Below are positions 54,901-56,245 of a stretch of 56,245 nucleotides of DNA, one piece after another. Below the pieces are notes generated by a model. It was not told the origin of the DNA. It did no database searches and worked only from the letters and a program-made list of their open reading frames with translations. The DNA comes from Undibacterium sp. (GTDB lineage Bacteria > Pseudomonadota > Gammaproteobacteria > Burkholderiales > Burkholderiaceae_D). The stretch is taken from contig NZ_JAUSFI010000025.1 of NCBI RefSeq assembly GCF_030651495.1, positions 1-56,245 on the forward strand, read 5' to 3'. Each line of letters begins with the position of its first letter. The first letter of the stretch is position 1. The position numbers were made by a program, and so were the translations under genes.

Positions 54901-56245
54901 CTACACCTACACCGACACGGCGGGCGGCTCGGTCACCTTTACACTGGCGCCGACTGCTGCAAGCACCAGCACCAGCGGCAACCTGAAAGTAGGTAACTAC
55001 AGCCTTGTCGGTGGCAGCACCAGCATTGCCGGTAGCAACTTTACCGCGCTGAATTTCACCGGCGTCCAAACGGTCACGCAGAAAGCATTGACCGTGACGG
55101 CCACTGGCATCAACAAGGTGTACGACGCTAGCACCACGGCCACGGTGACCTTGGGCGACAACCGCATCACCAACGACGTGCTGAACTTAAGTAACACCCC
55201 TGCGAACTTTGCCGACAAGAATGCGGCTGTTGGCAAAACGGTGATGGTGAACGGCATCAATGTCACCGGCATCGATGCGGGCAACTATAGCTTCAACACA
55301 AGTGCAGCGACTACCGCCGACATTACCAAAGCGAATCTTGTCGTGTCCGGCTTAACCGCAACGAACAAAGTCTACGACACCACTGCCACCGCAACACTGG
55401 GTGGAGTGGCAACAGTAGCCGCACTCGCTGGCGACACGGTGATACTAGGCGGTACGGCTTCTAGCACGTTCGCCAACAAGAATGTCGGCACGGCGAAAGC
55501 TGTCGCCGTTACAGCTAACACGCTCTCCGGCACCGATGCAGGTAACTACAACCTGGTGCAGCAAACCGGTTTGACCGCTGACATCACCAAAGCCAATCTG
55601 ACTGTGACCGGCTTAACCGCCAACAGCAAAGTCTACGACACCACTGTCACTGCAACACTGGGTGGAGTGGCAACAGTAACCGCATTGACTGGCGATACGG
55701 TGACCGTATCTGCTGGTAGCGGTACGTTTTCCGACAAGAATGCTGGGACCGGCAAAGCCGTTACCGTCACCGGTAACAGCCTCTCCGGCACCGATGCAGG
55801 CAACTACAACCTGGTGCAACAAACCGGTTTGATCGCTGACATCACTGCAGCCAGCCTTTCCGTGACCGGCGTAACTGCCAACAACAAAGTTTATGACGCC
55901 AACGCCACTGCGACTCTGGGCGGCACGGCTGTGGTCACAGCGTTGACGGGTGATACTGTTACGTTAGGCGGCACGGGTACCGGCGTGTTTGTCGATCCAA
56001 ATGTCGGCAATGCAAAACCTGTGACGGTCAGCGGATACACCTTGAACGGCACGGACGCAGGCAATTACACCATCGCGCAACCGGCTGGCGTAACGGCGAA
56101 CATCACTTCGACACCAACACCAACACCAACACCAACACCAACACCAACACCAACACCAACACCAACACCAACACCAACACCAACACCAACACCAACACCA
56201 ACACCAACACCAACACCAACACCAACACCAACACCAACACCAACA
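48998..56245 (+). CDS. giant TpsA exoprotein (filamentous hemagglutinin-like adhesin), 3' end outside window
   Basis: At least 2416 codons in one uninterrupted frame. Residues 1-45 form an extended signal peptide region (MNKVYCLIWNALTNSFVAVAE), and the hydrophobic core ends near residue 71 (TNAFAA). The TPS secretion domain (about 75-330) contains INWNTFNIGS, VALNRVLDP and NANGQVFLTNASGIYFG, the counterparts of the NPNG-type motifs. Residues ~629-1290 are twelve units of a ~54-residue repeat. Residues ~1577-2365 are YDG/MBG-type repeats (KVYDTTATATLGG ... GTDAGNYNL). From 2372 on the chain is alternating Thr-Pro. It should be secreted by the adjacent TpsB and act at the cell surface. Binding target is unknown. 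Confidence 0.94.
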   Translation, partial: MNKVYCLIWNALTNSFVAVAENVKGRGKQTRSGVDRRSASGLALAVVEGRSDFPVKILALAFAVAGTNAFAAPANTALPTGGQLVAGQASISQAAAVMTINQVSQRAAINWNTFNIGSAATVNFIQPNSSSVALNRVLDPNPSQIFGHLNANGQVFLTNASGIYFGPTSSVNVGALTATTHGITDADFMAGNYVFNRNGAAGSVINDGNLMANFGGYIALLAPEVRNNGVIIAQLGTVALAAGESYTLQFDGNNTLANISVTPATIAALVENKQAVHAPGGLIILSAQAVSSLQGGVVNNSGLLEASVLTSNGGRIVLDGDYVSQSGALDVSGSTGGAIAINARAIMDTGTANANGTAGNGGSIDYNATDAIVQTSSASMQANGSAIGGTIHLQGNNSLFSSATLSTTGATGGAIDALGNSVILAAATLDASGSAQGGTIRVGGDFHGTNANILNAQTTTVNGATHLKTDGGKGRVVVWSDTQTDYYGNISANQAGNIEVSSKGLLNYAGTVYAGAGGTLLLDPTNIIISAAGGAAGFGLLDPHPAVGHLFGSNVTLLGTTAAPVLANGLYGAAGTFTPTGYAVVAVPTDSFVTFSSGAVYLFNTTTGALISTLTGALNDKVGSSGVTALSNGNYVVGSQSWKAGKGAVTWGNGTTGVVGAVSASNSLVGSTVGDLVGPGITALSNGNYVVGNQYWNGGMGAVTWGNGTTGIVGAVSASNSLVGSTADIPATTDSMGNWVAPVPGDRVGISGITALSNGNYVVGSALWNGIAGAVTWGSGTTGIVGAVSAANSLVGTANNLVVMRAGTSMAGGDSVGQSITALRNGNYVVGSPYWNGGMGAATWGNGTTGIVGAVSASNSLVGTTPLDALGFSGDVVGVGGITALCNGNYVVNTYAWNLGRGAATWGNGTTGIVGAVSASNSLVGATANDYVSISGTTALSNGNYVVGSRWNLNKGAATWGSGTTGIVGAVSATNSLVGSTAGDMVGAGITALSNGNYVVSSTAWDNTSGYSGAVLNTGAATWGSGTTGIVGAVSGSNSLVGTTANDRVGTSITALSNGNYVVSSSAWNLSKGAATWGNGTGGIVGAVSAYNSLVGSTAGDLVGTSNTALSNGNYVVNSSAWNLSKGAATWGSGTGGGVGAVSATNSLVGSTANDLVGTSITALSNGNYVVNSSAWNGNQGAATWGSGTGGIVGAVSATNSLVGSTAGDMVGAGITALSNGNYVVGSSAWSGNKGAASWGSGTTGIVGAVSATNSLVGTTANDKLSLNGVTGLSNGNYMVKSSAFAGNKGQIWITPPPSAATSQGNILFADSTGLALTVNPSALSATLAAGTAVTLQASNDITVNSAVTVTGTTGGALILQAGRNINLNASITTANGNLTAISGDPGAIAADRLAGAPAITLASGVSINAGTGKVILAANGGNFVNNSGSATPITANSYQIYSSSPALDTLGGMAVTNKHYNQVYTGATPAYAATGNWNLYSIAPVLSVTPGTQTVTYGTAPASFTLGYTGLIGGDTGTTAGISGTAAFSVGGTTSTSGNSTAGTHNVSYTGGLLSSLGYTFADNTFSVNELTVNKLNLSVTGLTATNKVYDTTAAATLGGVATVAALAGDTVILGGTPSSTFANKNVGTAKAVTVTANTLSGTDAGNYNLVQQTGLTADITKANLTVTGLTANSKVYDTTVTATLGGVATVTALTGDTVTVSVGSGTFADKNAGTGKAVTVTGNSLSGTDAGNYNLVQQTGLTADITKANLVVTGLIATNKSYDTTATATLGGVATVTALAGDTVTVSAGSGTFADANAGIGKAVTLTGYSLTGTDAGNYTVVQPAGLTANITQAALTITANNDARFVTQADAVGFNGASFTGLVGGETSAVLGGTLAIARSNSATNGAGTYTGVLTPTGYTAANYAITYANGNYTIVPAGQLLVKVANTSNVYGAAASYAISSAQYVTTAGNVLTTLNQSSNTGNTYTYTDTAGGSVTFTLAPTAASTSTSGNLKVGNYSLVGGSTSIAGSNFTALNFTGVQTVTQKALTVTATGINKVYDASTTATVTLGDNRITNDVLNLSNTPANFADKNAAVGKTVMVNGINVTGIDAGNYSFNTSAATTADITKANLVVSGLTATNKVYDTTATATLGGVATVAALAGDTVILGGTASSTFANKNVGTAKAVAVTANTLSGTDAGNYNLVQQTGLTADITKANLTVTGLTANSKVYDTTVTATLGGVATVTALTGDTVTVSAGSGTFSDKNAGTGKAVTVTGNSLSGTDAGNYNLVQQTGLIADITAASLSVTGVTANNKVYDANATATLGGTAVVTALTGDTVTLGGTGTGVFVDPNVGNAKPVTVSGYTLNGTDAGNYTIAQPAGVTANITSTPTPTPTPTPTPTPTPTPTPTPTPTPTPTPTPTPTPTPTPTPTPT
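50882..52860 (+). repeat. twelve in-frame copies of a ~54-residue repeat within tpsA
   Basis: Units start with ALSNGNYVVGS at 50882, 51044, 51260, 51461, 51647, 51812, 51971, 52160, 52322, 52484, 52646 and a diverged TGLSNGNYMV at 52811. Spacing is 53-72 codons, most often 54. Each unit continues with a Trp, then GAATWGSGTTGIVGAVSA and NSLVGSTA. Length differences sit between the last motif and the next start, so the frame is always preserved. The pattern suggests beta-propeller-like or beta-helical blades. Confidence 0.95.
53726..56103 (+). repeat. YDG/MBG-type repeat region of tpsA
   Basis: Units of ~85 residues begin with a VTGLTA-like strand followed by KVYD and run to GTDAGNYNL and DITKAN. 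They occur from 53726, 53990, 54248, a diverged pair at about 54500-55080, and 55085, 55335, 55595 and 55850. They match the YDG and MBG repeats of large bacterial exoproteins. Confidence 0.85.
53741..55845 (+). repeat. recent ~500-bp duplication within tpsA
   Basis: 53741-54240 and 55346-55845 align without gaps at an offset of 1605 bp (535 codons). By eye about 13 bases differ out of 500, roughly 97% identity. Each copy spans two YDG units. The offset is a multiple of three, so the frame is kept. Confidence 0.9.
56111..56245 (+). repeat. ACACCA hexanucleotide microsatellite, Thr-Pro coding
   Basis: Twenty-two and a half perfect units of ACACCA fill the window to its last base, coding for alternating Thr and Pro. 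The unit is six bases long, so slippage changes length but not frame. Such linkers often precede a C-terminal surface domain; what follows is not visible. Confidence 0.97.

Noticed and set aside
54008..55069. A 353-codon minus-strand open frame, and several similar ones, inside the tpsA repeat region
   Set aside because: They mirror the repeats of the plus-strand exoprotein, have no recognisable domains and arise from the GC-rich periodic sequence; the plus-strand frame has signal peptide, TPS domain and family repeats.

Overview
The window looks like a chromosomal segment of a betaproteobacterium, most likely order Burkholderiales and close to Oxalobacteraceae (Undibacterium or Herminiimonas type). 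This rests on gene content: a DUF3460-scpA-panC cluster, the DUF3106/DUF3619 proteins linked to an ECF sigma factor, an intracellular PHB depolymerase, FdxA with a thioredoxin-reductase-like ferredoxin-NADP reductase, and DUF1841 and DUF1415 proteins. No 16S gene is present, so the placement is inference.

Layout. 0-0.14 kb: end of an IS3-type element. 0.4-4.5 kb: a GC-richer cytochrome bd oxidase operon (gbsR-type regulator, cydP, cydA, cydB, cydX) closed by a strong terminator. 4.5-10.9 kb: single housekeeping or redox genes (nitronate monooxygenase-like, an rlmI remnant, yqhD, an RsmI-like methylase, rarD, mtfA). 10.9-13.8 kb: minus-strand operon DUF3460-scpA-panC-btuF-like. 14.0-16.0 kb: hyi, then LOG and TetR genes. 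16.3-18.5 kb: a tightly coupled minus-strand cassette of ECF sigma factor, DUF3619 membrane protein, DUF3106 periplasmic protein and RDD membrane protein. 18.5-22.4 kb: ilvI-ilvH-ilvC for branched-chain amino acids, preceded by a long structured leader. 22.9-28.1 kb: SIMPL protein, MoxR ATPase, two c-type cytochromes, DUF1841, a decayed rutE-like nitroreductase, and rsxB-nth. 28.4-31.3 kb: PHB depolymerase and fdxA-fpr. 31.6-40.6 kb: ion antiporter, 2-hydroxyacid dehydrogenase, ACBP, YecA-like, srkA, rpiA, aqpZ, DUF1415, lysC. 40.7-43.1 kb: tRNA-Ser(GCU), kup, tRNA-Arg(ACG).

43.1-56.2 kb is different in character. It is GC-richer and repeat-laden, starts beside tRNA-Arg with a gene remnant, and has the look of an acquired block. 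A REC-AraC response regulator and a 7TMR-DISM hybrid histidine kinase form a minus-strand operon. It is divergent from a two-partner secretion locus: a TpsB transporter and a giant TpsA exoprotein of at least 2416 codons that is still open at the window end. The exoprotein carries an extended signal peptide, a TPS secretion domain, twelve units of a roughly 54-residue repeat, a YDG/MBG-type repeat region with a recent ~500 bp internal duplication, and a Thr-Pro hexanucleotide microsatellite where the window stops. Two exact 10-bp direct repeats exactly 21 bp apart lie between the regulator and tpsB. They are a good candidate for the AraC-type binding site that would tie the two-component system to the exoprotein.

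The most system-like novelties are this sensor/regulator/TPS module, the uncharacterised sigma/DUF3619/DUF3106/RDD envelope cassette, and a possible RNA switch in the ilvIHC leader. All functional calls are made by reading translated sequence and recalling family motifs. No database search was run.
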